DNA of 64,000 nt from Bacteroidota bacterium (GTDB taxonomy: Bacteria > Bacteroidota > Bacteroidia > Chitinophagales > Chitinophagaceae): contig JAKQKY010000057.1 in assembly GCA_029560415.1 (NCBI GenBank), positions 1 through 64,000 on the forward strand, written 5' to 3'. Below the pieces are notes generated by a model. The model was not told where the DNA came from. It made no database searches and saw only the letters and a program-made list of their open reading frames with translations. Shown one piece after another: positions 20,374-29,629 of the stretch (position 1 is the stretch's first letter; every line of letters begins with the position of its first letter). Made by a program: the position numbers and the translations under genes.

Positions 20374-21507
20374 TTATTTCCAGGTTGGTTTAGGTTTTCT
20401 TACCAGGGATCCGGCAAAAAGGATATAATAAAAGAACATCCAGATGTCAAAAAACAGGAACCAGGGGAGCAGATCTTTTTCGCCCAGTTTAGTCAGCGTC
20501 TTGCCGTACACGATAGCCTGTATGATCAGTCGGCCTCCGAAGATCATGAGGCTGTATTGCCAGTTATAAAAAAGGCAACTGGCTATCAATAACGGGTAAA
20601 ATAAAAAATGAGAGAAGGCATACAGGCCTAAGAAAAATTTGTGTAACGGTTTGTAATAACGCCCCGTACTGTAATGTCTTTTTTTCTGCGACATCCATTG
20701 AGCAAAACTGGTGGCCGGCTCGCTCAGTGTAAAACTTTCTTTATCTATGTTGATCTTTGTATTTCTTTTATTAGCGGCCATGTTAATGAAGAGATCGTCA
20801 TCACCACCCGGTATATTATTGTGTGCCGAAAATCCTTTGTGCCGGAAGAACACCACTTTCTTGTAGCTTAGGTTTCGGCCAACGCCCATGTAGGGTAAAC
20901 CGGCCAGGGCATAACTTAGGTATTGTAATGCTGCATGAAAAGTTTCCCAGCGGATCATCTTATTCAGGAAACTTTTTTTCTTATGATAGGCGCCATATCC
21001 CAACACGATCTCGGTATCATCGGTATAAGCACTTTGCATACTGTCTATCCAATGTTCTGTTGCAGGAACACAATCCGCATCGGTTAACAAGACGATCTCA
21101 TGTTTGGCCGTTTTTATGCCAATGCTCAGGGGGAATTTTTTGCCCGGGATCATCTTGGCTTCCTGCGTAAGTTCAACCACCTGCAATTGCTTGTATTGTT
21201 TCCTGAATTCTTCCAGGATGTATTTGCTTTCGTCGTAGGAGTTATCATTAACCACGATCACTTCATGCGTGGTTTTATATTCCTGTACCAATGCACCGGG
21301 TAAATATTGAGCCAGGTTGCGGGCTTCATCGCGGGCGCAAATGATCACGCTTACAGGATGTGTTTGGGATGTTGATCTTTGTTTTTTCCTGTAAAAGCTC
21401 AGCCTGCTGAAAAAAAACAGGTAATAGAACAGCTGAATGAATGCGATAGAACAAAAAACAATAAACAGGATCAGCTGCCAGTGCTGCAGGATTTTTGGTA
21501 AATTCAT
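20374..21507 (-). CDS. Glycosyltransferase family 2 protein
   Basis: VSVIICARDEARNL, EVIVVNDNSYDES, DADC. Confidence 0.88.
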   Translation of the reverse strand: MNLPKILQHWQLILFIVFCSIAFIQLFYYLFFFSRLSFYRKKQRSTSQTHPVSVIICARDEARNLAQYLPGALVQEYKTTHEVIVVNDNSYDESKYILEEFRKQYKQLQVVELTQEAKMIPGKKFPLSIGIKTAKHEIVLLTDADCVPATEHWIDSMQSAYTDDTEIVLGYGAYHKKKSFLNKMIRWETFHAALQYLSYALAGLPYMGVGRNLSYKKVVFFRHKGFSAHNNIPGGDDDLFINMAANKRNTKINIDKESFTLSEPATSFAQWMSQKKRHYSTGRYYKPLHKFFLGLYAFSHFLFYPLLIASCLFYNWQYSLMIFGGRLIIQAIVYGKTLTKLGEKDLLPWFLFFDIWMFFYYILFAGSLVRKPKPTWK

Positions 21508-21512
21508 CGGCG

Positions 21513-21520
21513 CAAAAATA
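21513..21520 (-). promoter_or_regulatory. -7 box TATTTTTG for glycosyltransferase gene
   Basis: TAnnTTTG on minus strand, only 5 nt from the ATG. Confidence 0.5.
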
Positions 21521-21568
21521 AGCTATACCGCTTTCAAAGAGGCTTTCTGAAAAAGCATTTTTAAAATT

Positions 21569-21576
21569 TATCTTTG
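21569..21576 (+). promoter_or_regulatory. -7 box TATCTTTG for tgt
   Basis: TATCTTTGCG motif 27 nt before ATG 21604. Confidence 0.6.
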
Positions 21577-21603
21577 CGCCCTTTGTAATTCTATATTTCC
21601 AAC

Positions 21604-22743
21604 ATGGCATCTCTTCAATTTAAGATAAATCATACCGATAGCGGCAGTTCTGCCCGGGCAGGGACCATTACAACCGATCATGGCGTCATCAGTACGCCCA
21701 TATTCATGCCGGTAGGTACAGTAGGCAGTGTAAAAGCGGTAACCCAGCAACAATTGGTTGACGAAGTACAGGCACAGATCATCCTGGGCAATACCTATCA
21801 TTTATACCTGCGGCCCGGCCTGGATGTTTTGCAACAGGCTGGTGGCCTTCACAAATTCAATGGCTGGAACCGGCCGATTCTCACCGATAGTGGTGGCTAC
21901 CAGGTTTTTTCCCTGGCCAATAACCGCAAAATCAACGAGGAAGGAGTTGTTTTTCAATCGCATATCGATGGAAGCAAGCACCTCTTCACCCCCGAAAATG
22001 TAATGGATACCCAGCGCATCATTGGCGGAGATATCATCATGGCCTTTGATGAATGCCCGCCCGGTGGCAGTGAATACGCTTATGCCAAAACATCCATGGA
22101 GCTTACTCATCGCTGGCTGGATAGATGTGTAAAACGTTTTGCCGATACGCCTGACAGGTACGGGTACACGCAAAACCTGTTTCCTATAGTACAAGGCGGC
22201 ATCCACCACGATCTGCGGATAGCATCCTGCGATTTTATTGCTTCTAAAAATGCTACGGGCAATGCCATCGGTGGGTTAAGTGTTGGTGAACCGATCGAGA
22301 AAATGTACGAGATCTGTGCGCTTTGTTGTGAGCATCTTCCAAAGGATAAACCCCGTTACCTGATGGGCGTAGGTACTCCATGGAATATCCTCGAAGCCAT
22401 TGGTATGGGAGTAGATATGTTTGATTGCGTAATGCCTACCCGCAACGGGCGCAATGCCATGCTGTTTACTTCAAATGGCATCATCAACATCGATAACAAA
22501 AAATGGGAGACCGACTTTTCCCCGATCGACGATGGCATTGATTGTGCCATGAGCGGGTTTTATAGTAAAGCTTATGTTCGGCACCTGATGAAAGCGAAGG
22601 AATATCTTGGGCTCACCATTGCCAGTGTACACAACCTTGCATTTTATTTATGGCTGGTTAAACAGGCGAGAGAACATATTATTGCTGGCGATTTCCCTGG
22701 CTGGAAAAATGAGATGGTTATTCGCCTCCAGCAGCGACTATAA
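21604..22743 (+). CDS. tgt: tRNA-guanine transglycosylase (queuine tRNA-ribosyltransferase)
   Basis: TPIFMPVGTVGSVKAVT, LTDSGGYQVFSLA, MAFDECPPG, YLMGVGTPWNILEAI. Confidence 0.96.
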   Translation: MASLQFKINHTDSGSSARAGTITTDHGVISTPIFMPVGTVGSVKAVTQQQLVDEVQAQIILGNTYHLYLRPGLDVLQQAGGLHKFNGWNRPILTDSGGYQVFSLANNRKINEEGVVFQSHIDGSKHLFTPENVMDTQRIIGGDIIMAFDECPPGGSEYAYAKTSMELTHRWLDRCVKRFADTPDRYGYTQNLFPIVQGGIHHDLRIASCDFIASKNATGNAIGGLSVGEPIEKMYEICALCCEHLPKDKPRYLMGVGTPWNILEAIGMGVDMFDCVMPTRNGRNAMLFTSNGIINIDNKKWETDFSPIDDGIDCAMSGFYSKAYVRHLMKAKEYLGLTIASVHNLAFYLWLVKQAREHIIAGDFPGWKNEMVIRLQQRL

Positions 22744-22819
22744 GGAATGCTATTTTTAAGCATTAAGGGCATAATGTTTGCAATTGTTTTTATCTTTATC
22801 GGGCTTATAAAAAAATCAT

Positions 22820-23527
22820 ATGAAGAAATTATTAGTATTGTTCGTCCTTTTATCGATGGGACCTGTATGGGTATATAGCCAGAACGGCAATGTACAGAAT
22901 GCGGCCATACCAAAAGATGCTGCTGTTGATGTAACGGTGTCGGATTTCAAGAACAATTTGCTTAACAACGAGATCATTGTATTCAAGAGCAAGATCAATA
23001 ATAAAGAGTTCCAGGGAATTACCAATGAAACAGGGAAATTTACTGTAAGGCTCCCTGCTGGCGATGAATACGAGATTTTTATACTCGGATTTAAAGATTC
23101 TACCAGTTACAATGTATTAAAAATTCCGGCTACTACCGGTAACGCATACTATAAGAAACCTTTTGTGGTAAATATCCAGTTTCAGCCATCAAAAACTTTT
23201 GTGTTGGAAGACTGTAATTTCGATTTTGGAAAAGCCACATTACAGGAAACATCCTTTACTGTATTGGATGAACTCGTGGCATATCTCAACAGGAAGGATG
23301 AGGAACGAATAGAAATAGGTGGTCATACCGATAATGTTGGTAAACCCGCCAGTAACCTTAAATTATCGTTGGACCGGGCCAATGCTGTAAGAGATTACCT
23401 GATCGGGAAGGGGATCAATCCTGAAAGGCTTACTGCTAAAGGTTATGGAATGACAGAGCCTGTGGCGGAAAATAATACGGAAGATGGCAGGGCGCAAAAC
23501 AGGCGGACAGAGGTTAAAATTCTTTAA
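22820..23527 (+). CDS. OmpA-family protein with N-terminal Cna-B/CarbopepD_reg-like domain
   Basis: Signal peptide; IEIGGHTDNVG...LSLDRANAVRDYL...AKGYG. Confidence 0.85.
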   Translation: MKKLLVLFVLLSMGPVWVYSQNGNVQNAAIPKDAAVDVTVSDFKNNLLNNEIIVFKSKINNKEFQGITNETGKFTVRLPAGDEYEIFILGFKDSTSYNVLKIPATTGNAYYKKPFVVNIQFQPSKTFVLEDCNFDFGKATLQETSFTVLDELVAYLNRKDEERIEIGGHTDNVGKPASNLKLSLDRANAVRDYLIGKGINPERLTAKGYGMTEPVAENNTEDGRAQNRRTEVKIL

Positions 23528-23544
23528 ATTATTTCATTTATATA

Positions 23545-23582
23545 AAAAGGCTGAAGATCGGATAGTCCGGCTTCAGCCTTTT
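23545..23582. terminator. Bidirectional terminator
   Basis: AAAGGCTGAAG ... CTTCAGCCTTT. Confidence 0.85.
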
Positions 23583-23598
23583 ATTTTAAAAGTTTATT

Positions 23599-24282
23599 TT
23601 ACTGGATAACTGCTGTTTTAAGCAGGGTTTGGGTGTTAATATCAACGCCAATGGTTGAAATGGCGATTTTGTAATCAGCCTGGATCAACCCTACTTTACG
23701 GGCATAATAGCTTTTAATATCGGTTACGATGGTGTTGGCCGGAAGTCCGCCACCGGCAACAATATCCGTTTTTATACCGATCACATCGGTATAAGATGTT
23801 CCATTCACGGTTTTAGAACTACCTTTTTCGATAACACTATTGGTCACCGTAATGGGGATGGCTACCGGGAATCCGGGAACCGTTAAATTAATGGTTTGTG
23901 ACCAGGAGGCGCCGGTTGACTGGTTATCTTTCAGGTAAAGGTCTTCAATTGACAGGGGTGTGCCATTCAGGTCCTGTTTCTGGTAACGGTAGTATTCGTT
24001 GCCGGTAATATTATAATAATCTGAGGCATTGGCGTTTGAATGCTTGAAAATGCGGTATGTACGGGAACCGATGCTGGTATCCTGGCTGGTGACGGTAACA
24101 GTGTCTACAAGGGAAGTTTGGCCGGGGGTTCCGGGGTTGTTGATCACGTCGTAGGTCCATTTGCTGTTGGTGGTAATGGACATGTATTTTTCTTCGGGCA
24201 CTACCGGGTTACTGTCGCCGTCTTTTTTACAGGAAATGACCAGTAAGGCAAGGGGTAAACAGGCAAAAATGAGTTTTTTCAT
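23599..24282 (-). CDS. Hypothetical lipoprotein
   Basis: Lipobox LLVISC at N-terminus. Confidence 0.65.
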   Translation of the reverse strand: MKKLIFACLPLALLVISCKKDGDSNPVVPEEKYMSITTNSKWTYDVINNPGTPGQTSLVDTVTVTSQDTSIGSRTYRIFKHSNANASDYYNITGNEYYRYQKQDLNGTPLSIEDLYLKDNQSTGASWSQTINLTVPGFPVAIPITVTNSVIEKGSSKTVNGTSYTDVIGIKTDIVAGGGLPANTIVTDIKSYYARKVGLIQADYKIAISTIGVDINTQTLLKTAVIQ

Positions 24283-24318
24283 ATATTTCTTTAGTTTAAT
24301 TGTGTAATATCTGTATTT

Positions 24319-24352
24319 TTTGGTAATAATTAAATTTTTCCTCTTATCTTTG
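24319..24352 (+). promoter_or_regulatory. Promoter for infA/ribosomal cluster
   Basis: TTTG (24319-24322), 22-nt spacer, TATCTTTG (24345-24352). Confidence 0.6.
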
Positions 24353-24365
24353 CGCTCCCAAATTT

Positions 24366-24584
24366 ATGGCTAAACAGGCACTTATTAAGCAGGACGGAAC
24401 AATAGTTGAAGCACTCAGTAATGCTATGTTCAAGGTGAAGTTAGAGAATGGTCATGAAATATTGGCCACGATTTCGGGTAAAATGAGGATGCATTACATC
24501 CGTATTTTGCCAGGCGATAAAGTGGGGGTGGAAATGAGCCCTTATGACCTTACGAGGGGCAGGATCATTTTCCGTTATAAGTAA
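24366..24584 (+). CDS. infA: Translation initiation factor IF-1
   Basis: 72 aa; [61 protein letters not shown]. Confidence 0.97.
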   Translation: MAKQALIKQDGTIVEALSNAMFKVKLENGHEILATISGKMRMHYIRILPGDKVGVEMSPYDLTRGRIIFRYK

Positions 24585-24644
24585 AATAATACAAGCTATG
24601 GCTGTAAAGTTGTAGCCATTGGCAAACAGATAAAAACAAGCAAC

Positions 24645-24761
24645 ATGAAGGTTAGAGCTTCCATTAAAAAACGCAGTGCAGATTGCAAGATCGTAAGAAG
24701 AAAAGGCCGCCTGTACGTGATCAACAAAAAAAATCCACGCTTTAAGCAAAAGCAGGGGTAA
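24645..24761 (+). CDS. rpmJ: 50S ribosomal protein L36 (below ORF-track length cutoff)
   Basis: Translated by eye: [38 protein letters not shown]. Confidence 0.95.
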   Translation: MKVRASIKKRSADCKIVRRKGRLYVINKKNPRFKQKQG

Positions 24762-24766
24762 TCAGG

Positions 24767-24797
24767 ATTAACCATTAATAATTAAAAATTAATAATT
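24767..24797 (+). repeat. Heptamer array ATTAATA upstream of rpsM
   Basis: ATTAACC ATTAATA ATTAAAA ATTAATA ATT. Confidence 0.7.
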
Positions 24798-24800
24798 TCT

Positions 24801-25181
24801 ATGGCTCGTATTGCCGGTATAGATTTACCAAAGAATAAAAGAGGCGAAATTGGTCTTACCTACATTTATGGTATTGGCCGTTCCACTGCCCAGTATATTT
24901 TAACGAAAGCAGGTATCGACCTGAATAAGAAAGTTAACCAGTGGAATGATGATGAGCAGACTGCCATCCGTAATATCATCAATGGCGAGTTTAAAACGGA
25001 AGGTGCACTTCGCAGTGAAACTCAGATGAACATCAAGCGTTTGCTTGATATCGCCTGTTACCGTGGATTGCGTCATCGTAAAGGTTTGCCGGTTCGTGGT
25101 CAGCGTACCCGTACCAACAGCCGTACCCGCAAAGGGAAACGTAAAACGGTTGCCGGTAAGAAAAAAGTGGCTAAGAAATAA
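24801..25181 (+). CDS. rpsM: 30S ribosomal protein S13
   Basis: [30 protein letters not shown]. Confidence 0.98.
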   Translation: MARIAGIDLPKNKRGEIGLTYIYGIGRSTAQYILTKAGIDLNKKVNQWNDDEQTAIRNIINGEFKTEGALRSETQMNIKRLLDIACYRGLRHRKGLPVRGQRTRTNSRTRKGKRKTVAGKKKVAKK

Positions 25182-25337
25182 TGATAATAAAGATGCCGGT
25201 TACCTAGTACCCGGTATCTCTATATATAATGGCTTGTATTTTCTGAACCAACGCCGGATCGCATAAGCCAGCAGGAGGGTGGGTTCAGTTCCGGGAAACC
25301 GGGATCATTTTTTCAGATTACCTATTTTAAGAACATT

Positions 25338-25754
25338 ATGGCAAAAGCACAAGGTGCTAACAAAGCACAAAGCGCAAAAGCAGCAGCAAAGAAGCGTGTG
25401 GTAAAAGTAGACAGCCACGGCGATGCACACATCACTGCAAGTTTCAACAACATCATCATCAGTTTAACCAACAAGAACGGCCAGGTTATTTCATGGTCTT
25501 CTGCCGGTAAAATGGGATTCAAAGGAAGTAAGAAAAATACTCCTTATGCAGCCCAGATGGCAGGCGCCGATGCAGCGAAAGTTGCCCTGGATGCTGGTCT
25601 TAAAAGGGTAGATGTATATGTAAAAGGTCCGGGAAGTGGTCGTGAAGGCGCTATCCGCTCCCTGTCACAAAATGGCCTTGAAGTTGCCATGATCAAAGAC
25701 GTTACCCCTTTGCCGCACAATGGTTGCAGGCCTCCTAAAAAGAGAAGGGTTTAA
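25338..25754 (+). CDS. rpsK: 30S ribosomal protein S11
   Basis: [43 protein letters not shown]. Confidence 0.98.
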   Translation: MAKAQGANKAQSAKAAAKKRVVKVDSHGDAHITASFNNIIISLTNKNGQVISWSSAGKMGFKGSKKNTPYAAQMAGADAAKVALDAGLKRVDVYVKGPGSGREGAIRSLSQNGLEVAMIKDVTPLPHNGCRPPKKRRV

Positions 25755-25770
25755 TCATTCAATCAACGTT

Positions 25771-25790
25771 CAACCGGCCTTTGCCGGTTG
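25771..25790 (+). other. Hairpin in rpsK-rpsD spacer, no U-tract
   Basis: CAACCGGC-CTTT-GCCGGTTG, 8-bp perfect stem followed by GGCGCTA. Confidence 0.7.
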
Positions 25791-25874
25791 GCGCTATTTA
25801 ATAACCGGGTGTATCATTCATTTTAAAAGGTCTTTATAATGATCCACCGTCACTAAAAGACCAACATACATTTT

Positions 25875-26480
25875 ATGGCACGTTATACAGGCCCCAAAAC
25901 AAAAATCTCCCGCAGGTTCGGCGAACCGATCACTGGCAACGGAAAGTGGTTAACCAAAAACAGCAACCCTCCAGGTCAGCACGGTGCTAACAAAAAACGT
26001 AAAACACTTAGTGAATACGGTGTTCAGTTAAAAGAAAAGCAAAAAGCAAAATATACCTATGGTTTGCTTGAAAAGCAATTCCGTAAAACTTTTGATGAAG
26101 CTGCCCGTAGAAAAGGCGTTACAGGTGAAAACCTGATCAAATTACTGGAAGCCCGTTTAGACAATACAGTTTTCCGCATGGGTATTTCTCCAAGCCGCCA
26201 GGGTGCACGCCAGTTGGTAAGTCACAAGCACATCACTGTTAACGGTGAAGTGGTGAACATTCCTTCATACAGCTGTCAGCCAGGTGATGTGATCAGCCTG
26301 AAAAATAAAAGCGCAGTTAACACGTCTATCACCGGCAACCTTCGTGGTAAGAATGCAAAATTCAACTGGATCGAATGGAGTGAAGGTGATATGAAAGGTA
26401 CTTTCATCGCGTATCCTGAAAGGGAAAGCGTTCCTGAGAATATCAAAGAGCAGCTGATCGTGGAATTGTACAGTAAGTAA
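25875..26480 (+). CDS. rpsD: 30S ribosomal protein S4
   Basis: [20 protein letters not shown]4 domain [31 protein letters not shown]. Confidence 0.98.
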   Translation: MARYTGPKTKISRRFGEPITGNGKWLTKNSNPPGQHGANKKRKTLSEYGVQLKEKQKAKYTYGLLEKQFRKTFDEAARRKGVTGENLIKLLEARLDNTVFRMGISPSRQGARQLVSHKHITVNGEVVNIPSYSCQPGDVISLKNKSAVNTSITGNLRGKNAKFNWIEWSEGDMKGTFIAYPERESVPENIKEQLIVELYSK

Positions 26481-26481
26481 G

Positions 26482-26509
26482 AAGTTAAAAGTCTAAACCT
26501 AAAAGTTAA
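26482..26509 (+). repeat. Heptamer array AAGTTAA in rpsD-rpoA spacer
   Basis: AAGTTAA AAGTCTA AACCTAA AAGTTAA. Confidence 0.65.
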
Positions 26510-26584
26510 GGTTGATGACTTTTTCCTGTTGAATTTGCTCAGCGTTGGCAACAAACATTTAAAAATTAAAACAACAAAATACAA

Positions 26585-27580
26585 ATGGCCATTTTCAATT
26601 TTGTTAAACCCGATAAGATTGTTCTTCAGAAAGCAAACGATTTTGAAGCACAGTTTGAATTCCGTCCGCTTGAACCCGGATATGGTGTAACCATTGGTAA
26701 TGCTTTGCGCAGGGTATTGCTTAACTCTTTAGAGGGTTATGCTATTATCGGTATCAACATTGCCGGAGCCGATCACGAGTTTGCAACATTAAAAGGTGTT
26801 ACAGAAGACGTAACCGAAATCATCCTTAACCTGAAGCAGGTAAGGTTTAAAATGAAAGTAGACCATGAGGTAAACACAGAAAAGGTTACCCTTTCTATCA
26901 AAAATAAAACAGAATTCACTGCGGGCATGATTGGCGAAGCTTCTCCTGCTTTTGAAGTGATGAATCCTGAATTGTTGATCTGCACCATGGATAGCAGTGC
27001 TAAACTGGACATTGAGATCAGCATTGGTAAAGGACGTGGCTACGTACCAGCTGAAGAGCATAAAGAAAAAAGTTCTCATTTCGGATATATCGCGGTGGAT
27101 GCAATTTATACACCCATCAAGAATGTAAAATACCTGATTGAAAATACCAGGGTTGAACAACGCACTGATTTTGAAAAACTGATCATGGATGTGGTTACCG
27201 ATGGTACCATTCACCCGGAAGAAGCCGTTAAACAGGCCAGCCGTATTCTGATCCAGCACCTGATGATCATCACTGATGAAAACATCACGTTCGATACCAA
27301 AGAAGATAAGAAAGAAGACCTGGTTGACGAACAAACTTTACAGCTTCGCAAAATGCTGAAAACGCCATTGGAAGATCTCGATCTTTCTGTACGTGCCTTC
27401 AACTGCCTGAAAGCTGCCAAGATCAATTCTTTAAGCGAACTGGTACAATACGAACAGGAAGACCTGATGAAATTCAGGAACTTCGGTCAGAAATCATTAA
27501 GCGAGATCGACCAGGTATTGCACGAGAGAGGTTTGAGCTTTGGAATGGATTTGAGCAAATTGAAACTGGACGACGAGTAA
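26585..27580 (+). CDS. rpoA: DNA-directed RNA polymerase subunit alpha
   Basis: PLEPGYGVTIGNALRRVLLNSLEGYA; C-terminal alpha-CTD. Confidence 0.98.
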   Translation: MAIFNFVKPDKIVLQKANDFEAQFEFRPLEPGYGVTIGNALRRVLLNSLEGYAIIGINIAGADHEFATLKGVTEDVTEIILNLKQVRFKMKVDHEVNTEKVTLSIKNKTEFTAGMIGEASPAFEVMNPELLICTMDSSAKLDIEISIGKGRGYVPAEEHKEKSSHFGYIAVDAIYTPIKNVKYLIENTRVEQRTDFEKLIMDVVTDGTIHPEEAVKQASRILIQHLMIITDENITFDTKEDKKEDLVDEQTLQLRKMLKTPLEDLDLSVRAFNCLKAAKINSLSELVQYEQEDLMKFRNFGQKSLSEIDQVLHERGLSFGMDLSKLKLDDE

Positions 27581-27748
27581 TTTGAAGATTGACCAATTTG
27601 AAGATTTGGTAATTGATCAATTTGAAAATTAGGCGATTTGAAGATTAACAAGTTTGGAAGTGCTACACATTTTCAAATTTTCAAATCAAATCATCATCAA
27701 ATCAAATCATCTTCAAATTTTCAAATCGACTCATCATCAAATCAATTT
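27581..27748. repeat. Octamer array with inverted arms (TTTGAAGA left, ATCTTCAA right) in rpoA-rplQ spacer
   Basis: TTTGR words start at 27581, 27597, 27605, 27621, 27637, 27653 (all on one 8-nt lattice); right-arm units beginning AT at 27669 and every 8 nt to 27741 on the same lattice. Confidence 0.9.
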
Positions 27749-27806
27749 TATTATACATCAATCCTGTAATTCCTGACACGGTACAGGGTTTTAAAAACAA
27801 GTCAAC

Positions 27807-28310
27807 ATGAATCACGGTAACAAAAAGAACAATTTAAGCAGAACCGCATCGCACCGCAAGGCATTGCTGATGAACCTCGGCTGCCAGTTGATCACGTACA
27901 AGCGTATCACTACTACATTGGCTAAGGCTAAAGCATTGCGCACTTACATCGAGCCACTGATCACCAAAACCAAGCATACCGATACCAAAGAGGTTATCAT
28001 GCACAATCACCGTATCGTATTCAGCTACCTGAACGATAAGGCTGCCGTTAAAGAATTGTTTACGGTTGTTGCACCAAAAGTTGCCGGAAGGCCTGGTGGA
28101 TATACCCGTATCATTAAACTGGGTGCCAGGGTTGGTGATAATGCAGAAATAGCAATGATCGAACTGGTTGATTTCAACGAAATTTATGGCAAATCAGTTG
28201 CTACTGCTGCTGAACCAGCTAAGAAAACACGTCGTGCCGGTGGTAAGAAGAAAGCTACTGATACAGCTGCTGAAACAGACACTGTTACAGAAGAAACACC
28301 AGAAGCATAA
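27807..28310 (+). CDS. rplQ: 50S ribosomal protein L17 with low-complexity C-terminal extension
   Basis: [41 protein letters not shown]. Confidence 0.97.
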   Translation: MNHGNKKNNLSRTASHRKALLMNLGCQLITYKRITTTLAKAKALRTYIEPLITKTKHTDTKEVIMHNHRIVFSYLNDKAAVKELFTVVAPKVAGRPGGYTRIIKLGARVGDNAEIAMIELVDFNEIYGKSVATAAEPAKKTRRAGGKKKATDTAAETDTVTEETPEA

Positions 28311-28334
28311 TTTGAAAAAGTGAAACGTATATAT

Positions 28335-28364
28335 AGCCCCGGTATTTTACCGGGGCTTTTTTTG
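28335..28364 (+). terminator. Rho-independent terminator after rplQ
   Basis: AGCCCCGGTA-TTT-TACCGGGGCT-TTTTTT. Confidence 0.92.
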
Positions 28365-28421
28365 AATTAATTTTTTGAAAACCTGCATCATTTCTTTTCT
28401 TTGCAAAACAGAAATCATACC

Positions 28422-29522
28422 ATGGGAAACAGTGAATCAAATACAGCAGTCTTAATCCTCGCAGATGGCACCATCGTTTACGGTCGGGCTTTTGGAAAAA
28501 AGGGTATTGCAACCGGCGAAATATGTTTTAACACAGGGATGACGGGGTACCAGGAAGTGTTTACCGATCCGAGTTATTATGGCCAGGTGCTGATCATGAA
28601 CAATGTGCACATTGGCAATTACGGGGTAAACCTGGCAGATGTGGAAAGTGATGGAGTAAAAGTGAAGGCTGTTATCGGTAGAAACCTCGAAGAAAAATTC
28701 AGCCGCTTTGCTGCCACAGGTTCTTTACAGGAATATTTTGAAGCACAGTCGGTAGTAGCAATTGATGGCGTTGATACACGTGCGTTGGTTGCTCATGTTC
28801 GAACCAAAGGAGCCATGAACTGTATTGTTTCTTCTACCGAAATGGACCTTGCAGTGCTCAAACAGCAATTGGCCGATGTGCCATCCATGGATGGATTGGA
28901 GTTAGCCTCTACCGTTAGTACCCGGGAAACCTATGAACTGGGCGATCCGGTGAGCAGCTTACGGGTAGCTGTACTCGATTTTGGAGTGAAGAAGCATATT
29001 CTTCAATGCCTGGTTGAAAGGGGGGCTTATGTAAAAGTGCATCCGGCTAAAACATCTTTCGAAGAACTGCAGAAATTCAGTCCCCTGGGATATTTCATCA
29101 GCAACGGTCCGGGTGATCCTGCACCCATGGGATATGCGATCGATACCGTGAAAAAGATACTTGCTTCCAACAAACCATTGTTCGGAATTTGTTTGGGCCA
29201 CCAGCTACTGGCGCTTGCAAATGATATACCTACCTTTAAAATGCACCATGGTCACCGCGGACTTAATCACCCCGTTAAAAACCTTGTTACCGGCCGTTCG
29301 GAGATCACAACACAGAACCATGGATTTGGTGTAGACCCGGCAGCAGTAAGGGCAAATGATAATATTGAGATCACACACATAAACCTGAACGACGACAGCA
29401 TTGAAGGCATCAGGGTAAAAAACAAGAAAGCTTTTTCGGTACAGTATCACCCGGAAGCCACGCCAGGACCACACGACAGCAGGTACCTGTTTGATGAGTT
29501 TGTAGCCTTAATGAATAACTAA
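28422..29522 (+). CDS. carA: Carbamoyl-phosphate synthase small subunit
   Basis: FNTGMTGYQEVFTDPSYYGQ; GICLGHQLLALA; HPEATPGPHD. Confidence 0.96.
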   Translation: MGNSESNTAVLILADGTIVYGRAFGKKGIATGEICFNTGMTGYQEVFTDPSYYGQVLIMNNVHIGNYGVNLADVESDGVKVKAVIGRNLEEKFSRFAATGSLQEYFEAQSVVAIDGVDTRALVAHVRTKGAMNCIVSSTEMDLAVLKQQLADVPSMDGLELASTVSTRETYELGDPVSSLRVAVLDFGVKKHILQCLVERGAYVKVHPAKTSFEELQKFSPLGYFISNGPGDPAPMGYAIDTVKKILASNKPLFGICLGHQLLALANDIPTFKMHHGHRGLNHPVKNLVTGRSEITTQNHGFGVDPAAVRANDNIEITHINLNDDSIEGIRVKNKKAFSVQYHPEATPGPHDSRYLFDEFVALMNN

Positions 29523-29530
29523 TCTACGCT

Positions 29531-29607
29531 CATTGAAAATTTTGTATTGAACATTGTGCATTGAATATTCAAGAATAATTTTCAATAATCAACAATCAAT
29601 TTTCAAT
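29531..29607. repeat. Heptamer array with inverted arms (YATTGAA / TTCAATR) in carA-aroQ spacer
   Basis: CATTGAA AATTTTG TATTGAA CATTGTG CATTGAA TATTCAA GAATAAT TTTCAAT AATCAAC AATCAAT TTTCAAT; outer 11-nt perfect inverted repeat 29531-29541/29598-29608. Confidence 0.9.
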
Positions 29608-29629
29608 GTTAATCTTATAATTTACTTCC

